DNA of 16,660 nucleotides from an uncultured Faecalibacterium sp. (GTDB taxonomy: Bacteria > Bacillota > Clostridia > Oscillospirales > Ruminococcaceae), in assembly GCA_934561555.1 (NCBI GenBank), contig CAKTGQ010000034.1:1-16660 (forward strand), in the 5' to 3' direction. Positions 7,817 to 15,258 of this stretch are shown piece by piece. Made by a program: the position numbers and the translations under genes. The notes beneath the pieces were generated by a model. The model saw nothing but the letters and a program-made list of their open reading frames with translations, did not search any database and was not told the DNA's origin. Each line of letters starts with the position of its first letter. Positions within the stretch are counted from its first letter, which is position 1.

Positions 7817-9736
7817 TCAGACCCAGTTCGCACTCTTCGACTTGGTTTTTACCAGCTTGTAGCTGGGGTTCGGGGCCGCCACGCTGCGGAAGCAGGCGGT
7901 GTCGATGCAGTCACCCGCAACGGCTTTCAGCTCCACCTTTCCGTGCAGCGGCACGCGGAACTTGAAAATATGCTCCCCGGTCTGCTCTGCCAGCTTTTTG
8001 CCGTCCGCATACAGGGCGACGGTGTTCTGGTTGGAGTAGACTTTGACTTCGATCTCCTTCTCGGTGCGGTCGGTGAACCGCTTGGAGCAGATGTGAACAA
8101 AGTTTTCCTCGCTCCACCATGCTTTATAGAGGTAGAAGCTGTCCTTTTTGGTCTTTCGGTCAAAGGTGACCAGACCCTTGTGGTTCATGCCCGGCTCGCC
8201 GCCCTGATCCCGGGCATCGGCTGCAAAGTCGAACATATTCCAGACATGGGTCGCCCACAGCCACGGGTGACGGTCGAAGCACTTCAGCATGTACTCGTGG
8301 TACTTGGCCTGATACTCCTCTGTGTGGTCGCCCCGGCGGGGGTGGGCACTGTGGAGGTTGGGCATGCCCTCGGCACCGTACTCAGAAAAGCCCAGCGAAC
8401 GGTTGGGGTACACCAGATGGAAAAAGTCCATCCACAGGTCGTTCAAAAACAAGCCCGGCACATACCAGCCCAGATACAGGTTCCAGCTCACCAGATCGGT
8501 GATGTGCGCCACCGGGTTGAAGGGGCCGCACATGGCGTAGCAGGCCAGCGTAGTCAGGCGGGTAGGGTCCATCTTGTGGCACAGCTCGTTGAGCACCCGG
8601 TGGTTATCCAGCATATCCGCCTTGTCCTTGGTGGAGATGGTAATCTCGTTTGACACGCCCCAGCAGACGATGGAGGGGTGGTTGTAGTTCTGGTGGATCA
8701 GCTCTTTCATCTGGCTGATAGTGTTTTCCCGGCCGTTGGGCAGGTGCTCCGAGATATAGGGGATTTCTGCCCAGACCACCATGCCGTACCGGTCGCACAG
8801 GTCGTAGAAGTACTGGTCGTGCTGGTAGTGCGCCAGCCGGACGGTGTTTGCGCCCAGCTCCCGGATCAGCGCCATGTCCTCATCGTGCATCTCCCGGGTG
8901 ATGGCGTTGCCCAGACCTTTGCGGTCCTGATGGCGGGAAACACCGTGGAGCGGATAGGGCTTGCCGTTGAGGAAAAAGCCCTTTTTCGCATCCACCGAAA
9001 AGCTGCGCAGACCCACCTTGGTGGTCACTTCGTCCACCGGCTTGCCGTCCTGCATCAGACGAACGACACAGGTGTACAGGTAGGGGTCCTTCACGCCGTT
9101 CCACAGGTGGGGAGCCTCCAGATGGAGAGTGGTCTTTGCGCCCTCGTCCTTTGCAACGATGCTGCCCTCAGCGTCCAGCAGCTCCACCGCAACAGTGCCC
9201 TCGCCTTCCACCAGCGTTTCCACCTGAATGTCGGCGCTGCCTTCTTTCAGGGCGGGGGTGATCTTCACACCGGTATCGCCAAAGTGCCCCAGCGCAATGT
9301 GGTTCTTGTTCACCACCAGCAGGCTCACATCGCGGTAGATGCCGCCGTAAAAGGTGAAGTCTGCTTTCTGGGGGTAAACCCGGTCGTTAACGCTGTTGTC
9401 CACCTGCACCGTGAGCTGGTTTTCTGCCTGCAAAAGCTCCGTGACCTCTGCCCGGAAGGTGGCGTAACCGCCGTCATGGGTGCAGAGCTGCTGACCGTTC
9501 AGCAGCACGGTGGCGCTGGAATTGACGCCCTCAAATTGCAGCCAGACCTGCTGCTGTGCCGGGTCATACGCCGGAGCCGCAAAGTCGGTGCGGTAGGTGC
9601 AGGTGCCCCGCCAATAATCGTTGCCGCCGTCCTGACCATCCACGGCGTTCCAAGTATGGGGCAGTGCTACGGCAGCAGTCATGCCGTCCGGGCCGGTGAA
9701 CTGCCAGTCCTTCATAAGCTTTGCAATATTACGCAT
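7817..9736 (-). CDS. Glycoside hydrolase family 2, beta-galactosidase-like
   Basis: A 639-aa enzyme without signal peptide, so cytosolic. It has an N-terminal jelly-roll sugar-binding domain (DWQF, LPHTWNAVDG, then FYGGIYRDV), an immunoglobulin-like domain, and a TIM barrel starting near FLNGKPYPLHGVSRHQDR. The acid/base Glu is in CWGVSNEI (E364) and the nucleophile in GFSEYGAEG (E452). GLVTFDRKTKKDSF is typical of compact GH2 beta-galactosidases, and the NxKG motif of beta-glucuronidases was not seen; beta-galactosidase is therefore favoured but not proven. The start at 9736 was chosen over the longer frame from 9784 because AGGAGG lies 6 nt upstream and the extra residues are unlike the family. 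First gene of the operon with GH3 and a GPH symporter. Confidence 0.92.
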   Translation of the reverse strand: MRNIAKLMKDWQFTGPDGMTAAVALPHTWNAVDGQDGGNDYWRGTCTYRTDFAAPAYDPAQQQVWLQFEGVNSSATVLLNGQQLCTHDGGYATFRAEVTELLQAENQLTVQVDNSVNDRVYPQKADFTFYGGIYRDVSLLVVNKNHIALGHFGDTGVKITPALKEGSADIQVETLVEGEGTVAVELLDAEGSIVAKDEGAKTTLHLEAPHLWNGVKDPYLYTCVVRLMQDGKPVDEVTTKVGLRSFSVDAKKGFFLNGKPYPLHGVSRHQDRKGLGNAITREMHDEDMALIRELGANTVRLAHYQHDQYFYDLCDRYGMVVWAEIPYISEHLPNGRENTISQMKELIHQNYNHPSIVCWGVSNEITISTKDKADMLDNHRVLNELCHKMDPTRLTTLACYAMCGPFNPVAHITDLVSWNLYLGWYVPGLFLNDLWMDFFHLVYPNRSLGFSEYGAEGMPNLHSAHPRRGDHTEEYQAKYHEYMLKCFDRHPWLWATHVWNMFDFAADARDQGGEPGMNHKGLVTFDRKTKKDSFYLYKAWWSEENFVHICSKRFTDRTEKEIEVKVYSNQNTVALYADGKKLAEQTGEHIFKFRVPLHGKVELKAVAGDCIDTACFRSVAAPNPSYKLVKTKSKSANWV

Positions 9737-9799
9737 CCGATTCCTCCTGTTTTTTCGCTGTGCTCCGGTAATTTTTCCGTACATTTTTCTTTCGTTGTT

Positions 9800-9827
9800 A
9801 TTTTATCAAAGCGACCAATTTTCGCAA
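9800..9827 (-). promoter_or_regulatory. Promoter of the GH2-GH3-symporter operon
   Basis: On the minus strand TTGCGA (9822-9827) and TAAAAT (9800-9805) are 16 bp apart, predicting a start near 9793 and a leader of about 57 nt. The -35 and most of the spacer are covered by one arm of the inverted repeat 9812-9848. Confidence 0.6.
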
Positions 9828-9848
9828 GATGCCCGCGAAAATCGGTCG
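9812..9848. promoter_or_regulatory. Inverted repeat, probable repressor operator
   Basis: CGACCAATTTTCGC (9812-9825) and GCGAAAATCGGTCG (9835-9848) are inverted copies matching at 13 of 14 positions, 9 bp apart. One arm overlaps the -35 and spacer of the operon promoter, where a bound repressor would block RNA polymerase. No regulator gene of the LacI, GntR or AraC type lies in the window. A terminator is less likely because no gene on either strand needs one here. Confidence 0.65.
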
Positions 9849-9857
9849 TTTTGCGTG

Positions 9858-9885
9858 CGCATTCGGTTTTTCACTTCCAAATGCG
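9858..9885. promoter_or_regulatory. Second, weaker inverted repeat upstream of the operon promoter
   Basis: CGCATTCGG (9858-9866) and CCAAATGCG (9877-9885) match as inverted copies at 8 of 9 positions with a 10-bp spacer. It lies 10 bp beyond the first repeat and could be an auxiliary operator or activator site. Function is inferred only from position. Confidence 0.4.
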
Positions 9886-9934
9886 AACTGATATATTTGT
9901 ATATTTTTCACAAACAGATGTATCCAACAAGCCA

Positions 9935-9984
9935 TAAAAAGAAAGCCGCCGCAGGACTTCCGTTTTCGGAAATACTGCGGCGGC
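9935..9984 (-). terminator. Rho-independent terminator of the two-component operon
   Basis: On the minus strand GCCGCCGCAG (9975-9984) pairs with CTGCGGCGGC (9945-9954), with an inner TTCCG/CGGAA pairing, and is followed by TTTCTTTTTATGG. It begins 16 nt after the kinase stop codon. Confidence 0.88.
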
Positions 9985-9999
9985 TGCCAATTTCTTAAC

Positions 10000-11283
10000 T
10001 TATTTTTGCAGCGGAAAGATGATCTTTTCCGCAAAGAATTCGCCCTGCTCCTCCAAGGTCAGTGTGCCTTTATATTTCTGTACGATGCGTCGGATCACCT
10101 TCAGCTCATATTGTGCGGAGCGGTTCGCCTGCTGTTCCGGCGGGCGCAGCGGGCTGATGATATTCACCACCACAAAGCCCTGCCGCACACAGACCAGCAG
10201 GTCGATGACCCGGCACTCCGGGCGGGCGGTCTGCACCGCGCTTTCCACGGCATGATCCAGTGCATTGGCAAACAGCGCGTACAGATCCCCTGCCTCGATA
10301 AAGCCCAGACAGCTGCCGTTTGCCACGGCATTCAACTGGATGCCCCGGGACTCGCACAGCAGGCTCTTCTCGGTCAGCACCACATCCAGCACCTCGTTGC
10401 CGGTGTTGCGGTTCGCGTCATAAAGGCGGGCTGCGCGCTCCGCCTCCTCGATGCGTTCTTGCGGCACCGCTTCGGGCGACAGCTTGCGGAGATTGGCGAT
10501 CTGCACTTTCAGCTCATGGCAGCGCTTGTTGATGATCTGCACGTTCTGCCGTGCCACCTGATACTGCTGACGCTGGCGCTCGTACAGCAGATTCAGTGCA
10601 TTCATCTCTTTTTCCATGGCGGATTTCTTGAACAGCTCTGTCTGGAAATACAATAATGTAAGAAAATAGAGCTGTCCGGTAACCAGCGTAGCCACCAGAC
10701 TGGGCGGCCATGAATCGATAGATGTATCGCTTAAAACCGCTGCCTGCACCATAAACAGGCTCCCAATAAAAAATGAACTGAATAACTGCCGGGGCCCGAT
10801 ATGGTATTCTCCCTTATAGGGAAGCTGCCGGGCAGGCAGGGCATACACCACCCCAAAGAATACCGTCCCGGACAGCAGCTGTACCAGAATCGACCAAGGG
10901 GAAGCCATGTTCAGCGGGTGTCCATGCTTGGCAAAATACAGCTCCAGAAAGCACCAGCCCTCGTAGGCGCACTGCGCGATAAGCAGGCTCCACACCGCAC
11001 AGTACATTGCGCCTTCTTTATTGATATCCGTACACAGGTAAATCATCCCGCCCAGCAGCGCAAAAAAGGAAATATAAAGCACCAGCAGCAAAAGCTGCTG
11101 CTGCCACAGTGTTGTGGACTGTGCCAGCGGGTCCAGCAGCTGCGCCAGCAAAAGCAGCGGAACCAGCATTCCGCAGGCGCGCGCCCAGAAATGGGAGCGA
11201 TGCCGCAAGGGCAGGCAAAAGACCAGCGCCGCGCCCCAGCGCAGCAGCGCCCGGAGCAGGCTGTTGAGCAGGGATGTGGTCAC
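10000..11283 (-). CDS. GHKL-type sensor histidine kinase (AgrC/VirS-like)
   Basis: The 427-aa protein has six or seven hydrophobic segments in residues 10-213, a coiled linker (about 220-250), and a cytoplasmic kinase half. The likely phospho-accepting His is H256 in RCHELK. The N box reads FANALDHAVES (N340), with His where the family usually has Asn in DNA. No GxGxGL glycine box is visible; QYELKVIRRI stands at its place, so the ATP lid is degenerate. The start is GTG at 11283, overlapping the TGA of the response regulator by 4 nt (GTGA), which implies coupled translation. Partner: the LytTR regulator just upstream. The signal is unknown; kinases of this class often sense peptides, but no peptide gene is visible nearby. 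Confidence 0.85.
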   Translation of the reverse strand: MTTSLLNSLLRALLRWGAALVFCLPLRHRSHFWARACGMLVPLLLLAQLLDPLAQSTTLWQQQLLLLVLYISFFALLGGMIYLCTDINKEGAMYCAVWSLLIAQCAYEGWCFLELYFAKHGHPLNMASPWSILVQLLSGTVFFGVVYALPARQLPYKGEYHIGPRQLFSSFFIGSLFMVQAAVLSDTSIDSWPPSLVATLVTGQLYFLTLLYFQTELFKKSAMEKEMNALNLLYERQRQQYQVARQNVQIINKRCHELKVQIANLRKLSPEAVPQERIEEAERAARLYDANRNTGNEVLDVVLTEKSLLCESRGIQLNAVANGSCLGFIEAGDLYALFANALDHAVESAVQTARPECRVIDLLVCVRQGFVVVNIISPLRPPEQQANRSAQYELKVIRRIVQKYKGTLTLEEQGEFFAEKIIFPLQK

Positions 11284-11990
11284 AGCACACCTCCCATATA
11301 GGACGCTACCGCTGTAAGAAAGGCCGTGCGCTGCCGCCGGCTGATCTCCAGCCGGTCGTCTTTCACAAGGGCAAAGTCGCTTTCAATGCCCTTGACGTAG
11401 GCCAGGTTGACCAGATAGCACTGGTTGCAGCGGACAAAATGGTACTCAGAAAGCTGCTTTTCGGCGCTTTGCAGGCTGGCGCGCACCGCAAACTCCCCTT
11501 TGGCGGTGTGATAGTACAGCATCCGGCTGCGGGTCTCCAGATAATAGATATCCGCAGTGTCCAGCAGCTGGATGCCGCCGCCCGCCAGCTGCAGCACCAC
11601 CTGTCCGCCTCTGCGCCGCTGCACCCGCTGGATGGCGCGGGAAAGCTTTGTGCAGAACTGATAATAATTCACCGGTTTCAGCACATAATCCAGTGCATCC
11701 ACCTCGTACCCCCGGATGGCATACTGCGCCATGTTGGTCACAAAGACCAGCACCACCTCCGCATCCACCGCCCGGATGGCTTCGGCAGCGCCAAAGCCAT
11801 CCAGACGGGGCATCTCTACATCCATAAAGATGATGTCGAACCCCGGCGTATAGTGCTCTGCGATCTCAGAGCCGTCTGCAATGAGGCTGATCTCCACCTG
11901 TAAGCCCTGCTCCCCGGCATATTGCCGGACAAAGCGGTTCAGGCATTCCCGCGTTTCCTCCTGATCCTCCACGATCGCGATCCTGAACAT
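11280..11990 (-). CDS. LytTR-family response regulator
   Basis: The 236-aa protein has an N-terminal receiver domain with acidic pocket E8/D9, phospho-acceptor D57 in FMDVEMP, T85 and K105. A LytTR DNA-binding domain fills about residues 130-236 (IYYLETRSRMLYYHT, then FVRCNQCYLVNL). LytTR regulators bind pairs of direct repeats and often control peptide signalling, secretion or cell-surface genes. The ATG at 11990 has an AAGGTGGG ribosome site. It is the first gene of a two-gene operon with the GHKL kinase. Target genes cannot be named. The adjacent glycosidase operon is a possibility, but a terminator separates them. Confidence 0.92.
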   Translation of the reverse strand: MFRIAIVEDQEETRECLNRFVRQYAGEQGLQVEISLIADGSEIAEHYTPGFDIIFMDVEMPRLDGFGAAEAIRAVDAEVVLVFVTNMAQYAIRGYEVDALDYVLKPVNYYQFCTKLSRAIQRVQRRRGGQVVLQLAGGGIQLLDTADIYYLETRSRMLYYHTAKGEFAVRASLQSAEKQLSEYHFVRCNQCYLVNLAYVKGIESDFALVKDDRLEISRRQRTAFLTAVASYMGGVL

Positions 11991-12119
11991 CCTGCACCCA
12001 CCTTCTTTCTGCGTCTGATTGCCGTATCACTCTTTTTATTGAAACATACTTTTCCGTGAAATGCAATGGAAAACCTCATTCAATACAGTACCGTTTTAAG
12101 GCGCTTATCTTGTAGGGGA
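11991..12119. other. Upstream region of the two-component operon, no gene
   Basis: This AT-rich stretch must hold the promoter of the response regulator operon, but no pair of -35 and -10 boxes stands out on the minus strand. TTTCAC-17-TAAAAA is the best weak candidate. TTTTCC and GGAAAA form a loose inverted repeat 12 bp apart. No coding frame is credible. Confidence 0.4.
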
Positions 12120-12350
12120 ACCAGGTTCTAGGCGGAATCAAATTCGCACAAAGCGAACTTGATTGAGCAAAGCAAAAGGCAGGATACCACCGTCATAGTG
12201 ATACCCTGCCTTTGCTCGTTTACCGTTCTGAGTAGTCCTTCCGCAGAACTTGTCGGGGCAAAGCCCCTCCATCTGCTAACGCAGACCGTTCTGTTGCTCA
12301 AACACCCCACTGGGGTGTTTGTTGCTGTCGCAAACGCAAACCTCCGATAA
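12120..12350. repeat. Hairpin-rich non-coding element, probably a dispersed intergenic repeat
   Basis: At least five hairpins follow one another: TTCGC/GCGAA near 12145-12158; GCAAAAGGCAGG paired with CCTGCCTTTGC around a 15- to 20-nt loop (about 12172-12215); GGGGC AAA GCCCC (12255-12267); TCTGC/GCAGA (12272-12285); and a perfect 10-bp stem 12299-12308/12312-12321. An 83-codon open frame covers the minus strand, but its composition is low-credibility (many R, T, S, C, no ribosome site) and I recall similar phantom frames in many gut Clostridia. The element could be a mobile repeat or a structured RNA; neither is shown. Confidence 0.5.
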
Positions 12351-12400
12351 ACAAAAAACGTACCCGAACCCTTTTTCATAAAGAATCGGGTTCGAGTACG
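12351..12400 (-). terminator. Native terminator of the disrupted tRNA-Val gene
   Basis: On the minus strand CGTACTCGAACCC (12388-12400) pairs with GGGTTCGGGTACG (12359-12371), one wobble, followed by TTTTTTGT. It starts 7 nt after the CCA end of the tRNA fragment, as expected for a tRNA transcript. Confidence 0.88.
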
Positions 12401-12407
12401 AACTGTA

Positions 12408-12451
12408 TGGTGGAGAATTAGGGACTCGAACCCCAGACCCCCTGCGTGTGA
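12408..12451 (-). other. Attachment site: 3' part of tRNA-Val(CAC), 5' half missing
   Basis: Read on the minus strand, the fragment begins at U33 and continues with anticodon CAC (12450-12448), the 3' arm GCAGG, variable loop GGGTC, and T stem TGGGG/CCCTA around TTCGAGT. It ends with the acceptor arm ATTCTCC, discriminator A and CCA (12410-12408). A matching GGAGAAT 5' acceptor strand and a D arm are absent: beyond 12451 the sequence is unrelated and AT-rich. Position 32 is already A, unlike tRNAs. Tyrosine recombinases typically cut in the anticodon loop and leave exactly this remnant, so this is the chromosome-element junction. The complete tRNA should lie at the other end of the element. 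Confidence 0.85.
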
Positions 12452-12504
12452 TGCATGATAGCTTTTCGATTTTTAGAGCGATGATTCGTTAAATTGAATC
12501 AATT

Positions 12505-12522
12505 TGCTACAGATCTGCTACA
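12505..12522. repeat. Two TGCTACA direct repeats beside the junction
   Basis: TGCTACA occurs at 12505-12511 and 12516-12522, 11 bp apart (one helical turn), 54 bp inside the element end. Direct repeats spaced like this next to a core site are typical arm-type binding sites of tyrosine integrases. The role is inferred. Confidence 0.45.
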
Positions 12523-12533
12523 AACGATATTTT

Positions 12534-14147
12534 TCAAACTCGAATAGACAATTGTTCTAACAGTTTTTCAAAATCTTTTACGTTTGCTACATCCAAAATT
12601 TTACTAGGTGTATGTGGTTGATAGTCAATATGATTTATTCCTTCCATTAAATCATATTTTCCGATTTCCTCACTTTTTAACGTTGTTGTAAATATAATCT
12701 GATCTTTGTATTTCTTAGCAATATCAAGTACTGCATTTTCTTTTCCTGTTGATAAGTCTTCTGCTCTAAATGAATCTACAACTATCGGGAACTCATGTTT
12801 TAAGATATCCTTTAAGGCAAATAATTTCACAATATGAAAAACAGTTGCTTCGCTACCTGAATACACTTCATCTTTTTGACTAAAAATGTCTGTGTACACA
12901 ATATTTCCGTCTGGATCTATTTGTTTATATAACTCATTCATCCTTTTCAATATGTCTGCATGTAACTTATCTCTTTGTGCCTGTGTAGCATGTGATTCAT
13001 TTTCATCAATTACAAGTTGACCCTTTAGCTTTTCTATTTCGTCATTTAATTCTTTTATCTTTTTTTCTGCGTCTGCTGCGGAAAAAATATCTTTTTTATA
13101 AACAACAATGGATTCCAGCGAAACGCTTTCGTCATTTAAAAGGTCTTGTAATTTTCCTTGCTCTTTTGATATTTCATTTGTAATCCGTTCAATTTCCTCT
13201 GAATATGCTGAAATTTTCTCAGATATCGATTCAATAATCTCCTTTCTCATCTCAACCGTTGAAACGTCAAACGAGTAGGATGTTTTCATTATCTCTCCAG
13301 TGCTAAAAGAAATATTGGTTGAGTTACAATCCATACATCTTAGCTCTCCGCACGATATTGTACGGTTCAACGACTTAAGCTCATTAATTGTATACTCCCA
13401 TTTGCTTTTTCTTGTTGACGCACTACTTCTTTGCTTTCTTAACTCTGTAATTTTAGCCTGTATTTTTTCTAAACTTGCAACCTTCTCTCCAAATGCAATT
13501 CGATCACTTTCTGTGCTTAAATACGAAACCGGCAATTTTTTTGATTTCAATATCTTATGTTGTTGCAACACTGTTTTTCGTTCATCTGAAAGTTCTGTTA
13601 TTTTTCTTTTTATTTTATCAATACTTTCTTGTGAAAGTTGCTCGCTTCCCAATCCCTCATATGCATAAAGCATTTCCATAAAATCCTGCTTATTATACAA
13701 TCCGCGATGAGCAATATTAGAAGTGTCTTTCTTATCCTGTCCAACAAAGAAAATCTGAAAAAACAATACGGGATCTACAATCTTTAGCATCTGATTCTTC
13801 ACTATCCTTGGAAGAGGTGAAATTTCCTTATTCCAATATCTCTTAAACTCAGCAACATTATCAAAAATCAATACTATTGACGATTTTTTCAAAGCAAATC
13901 CGTTTCCCAAGCGGCATACTTTATATACTTGTCTTTTTTCTTCAAATTCAACGTAGTAATAATATTTCTGATATTCGAATGATGTTGGAAATGTTGGTTC
14001 ATTTCCCATCGCATACATCATAGCCTGTATTACGATTGTTTTTCCCTTATTATTATCATCGCTGGAAATAATATTTACTTTATCTGTAAAATTATCTTCA
14101 ATAAATGCCTCATGAGCATTTCCAACGGCCACTTTCAATATCTTCAT
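12534..14147 (-). CDS. Short Rad50/SMC-like ATPase with zinc hook, putative defence protein
   Basis: A 537-aa protein built like a miniature Rad50. The N-terminal P-loop is degenerate, SSDDNNKGKT (28-37), with D30 where the first Gly of Walker A should be. A coiled region (about 165-262) precedes C266 and a CxxC hook (C271, C274). A second coiled region (about 300-410) is followed by an ABC signature-like YSGSEA (429-434) and Walker B FPIVVDS (D458). Such ATPases hold DNA ends or sense foreign DNA and are the core of Lamassu and ABC-three-component systems. Its ATG overlaps the stop of the upstream nuclease candidate (ATGA), so the two should be made together. It is AT-rich, unlike the core genome. 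I do not recognise the exact family; DUF2326-type ATPases are an alternative. Confidence 0.75.
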   Translation of the reverse strand: MKILKVAVGNAHEAFIEDNFTDKVNIISSDDNNKGKTIVIQAMMYAMGNEPTFPTSFEYQKYYYYVEFEEKRQVYKVCRLGNGFALKKSSIVLIFDNVAEFKRYWNKEISPLPRIVKNQMLKIVDPVLFFQIFFVGQDKKDTSNIAHRGLYNKQDFMEMLYAYEGLGSEQLSQESIDKIKRKITELSDERKTVLQQHKILKSKKLPVSYLSTESDRIAFGEKVASLEKIQAKITELRKQRSSASTRKSKWEYTINELKSLNRTISCGELRCMDCNSTNISFSTGEIMKTSYSFDVSTVEMRKEIIESISEKISAYSEEIERITNEISKEQGKLQDLLNDESVSLESIVVYKKDIFSAADAEKKIKELNDEIEKLKGQLVIDENESHATQAQRDKLHADILKRMNELYKQIDPDGNIVYTDIFSQKDEVYSGSEATVFHIVKLFALKDILKHEFPIVVDSFRAEDLSTGKENAVLDIAKKYKDQIIFTTTLKSEEIGKYDLMEGINHIDYQPHTPSKILDVANVKDFEKLLEQLSIRV

Positions 14148-15184
14148 CCTTGAATTCCATCCTTTACCACTGCAATAAAATACTTCAATGAAAGCACATC
14201 AAAATCTGGACATCTAGACACACAGTCCGGAATACTTCTAATCATTGTGAATAGATTTTGCACCGAATCGTTTGGTTTTTCAACGATTAATCGATATGTA
14301 TTTTCAAATAGCCGCCAAAAGCCATCCGCTGCATTTTTATTGAACAATGCCCTACATAATGCTCTTTGACAATCTTCTAGCATTTCTCGTTGGTTCTCCG
14401 GAGGCCAAGTATTATAAACATTAACGAAAGATGCTGGAATTCCTTTTCCCAATGGATTTGAGTTTATGATTCTTTGTAGTGTCATTAGTCTGATTTCATT
14501 ATTGGTCAAGTGCCTCCCATAATTTAGTGCTTCATCCGTTGTCTCTATTACAATATTCTCGACAGACGAAGCATTCTTCTTGCCCGCCTGCTTATCTCTG
14601 ATCTCATTAAATATCGCATCAAGTATTTTTTCTTCTGGTATTATATTGGGATGATTTTTTATTATTGCTTTCACATATTCGCTTGGCTTCTTGTCATTGT
14701 CCACAACGATTAATACTTTGTCCAAAAAATCATCAATATTTTTTTCTGTCAATGTATCATTGTCAATATACTCTTTAGCCTTTCCTTCTTCAACAAGTCC
14801 CTTTTTTATCAGCTCAATTGCACTTTCCTTAATATTTGACCTTCCAAAGATGTCAATTGATGAATCTTTTCTAAGTGATCCAGTCACACTTCCTACAAAC
14901 AAAATATATGCCTCAAAAGAGAGTTCACTCATGTAATTTTTAAATAAGGTAACGAGTTCCTTTCCTATTGCATTTGGCCCAACATTGTGCGCGCCCTTTG
15001 ATTGCATATCCCACAATTTTGATGCCATGCTATCCATCCCGGTTAAATCATTAAAAAAATCTACCACAAAATAATAGATTTTATCACTATCCATCCTAAA
15101 GTTCATTAAATATAAGAGAGCTTTTGTTTCTGCCTCTGATCCGGACTTTCTTAATTTTTCAGACGATCTAACCGTATACGACAT
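14144..15184 (-). CDS. Putative PD-(D/E)xK-like nuclease effector partnered with the SMC-like ATPase
   Basis: A soluble 346-aa protein with no signal or membrane segment. Its N-terminal 105 residues read like a restriction-endonuclease fold: E17/E19 in a first helix, D46 after the strand YYFVVDFFND, then LWDMQSKG (57-64) giving Q61-x-K63, and a further strand YILFVGSVTG. That D...(E/Q)xK order matches Cap4/DUF4297-type nucleases, the usual LmuA effector of Lamassu. The helical remainder (about 120-346) would bind the ATPase. ATG at 15184 has only a modest GGTGAT ribosome site. The stop overlaps the ATPase start by 4 nt. The weak promoter TTGGAA-15-TAAAAT (15239-15213) may serve both genes. 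The nuclease call is by motif only and could be wrong. Confidence 0.65.
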   Translation of the reverse strand: MSYTVRSSEKLRKSGSEAETKALLYLMNFRMDSDKIYYFVVDFFNDLTGMDSMASKLWDMQSKGAHNVGPNAIGKELVTLFKNYMSELSFEAYILFVGSVTGSLRKDSSIDIFGRSNIKESAIELIKKGLVEEGKAKEYIDNDTLTEKNIDDFLDKVLIVVDNDKKPSEYVKAIIKNHPNIIPEEKILDAIFNEIRDKQAGKKNASSVENIVIETTDEALNYGRHLTNNEIRLMTLQRIINSNPLGKGIPASFVNVYNTWPPENQREMLEDCQRALCRALFNKNAADGFWRLFENTYRLIVEKPNDSVQNLFTMIRSIPDCVSRCPDFDVLSLKYFIAVVKDGIQG

Positions 15185-15258
15185 GATATCACCGTTCTCT
15201 CTTTTCTCCGGTATTTTATATTATCACTAGACTTTCCAACTCGCCTATTTTAGTTTAA

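Noticed and set aside
5431..7965. 844-aa open frame opposite the GH3 gene
   Set aside because: Antisense shadow of the GH3 gene that runs on into the GH2 gene; composition dominated by G, V, H and no domain seen.
9812..9848. Terminator reading of the 14-bp inverted repeat
   Set aside because: The kinase operon already has a strong terminator at 9935-9984, no plus-strand gene ends here, and the arm overlaps the -35 region of the GH2 promoter, so an operator is the better reading.
8678..9937. 419-aa open frame opposite the GH2 gene
   Set aside because: Antisense shadow; it also runs through the operon promoter and operator.
12128..12379. 83-aa open frame before the tRNA remnant
   Set aside because: It covers a string of hairpins and part of the tRNA terminator, has no ribosome site and an odd composition, and resembles phantom frames seen in repeated non-coding DNA.
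12408..12451. Intact tRNA gene
   Set aside because: Only the part from U33 to CCA is present; no D arm or GGAGAAT acceptor strand follows within 100 nt, and base 32 is not a pyrimidine.
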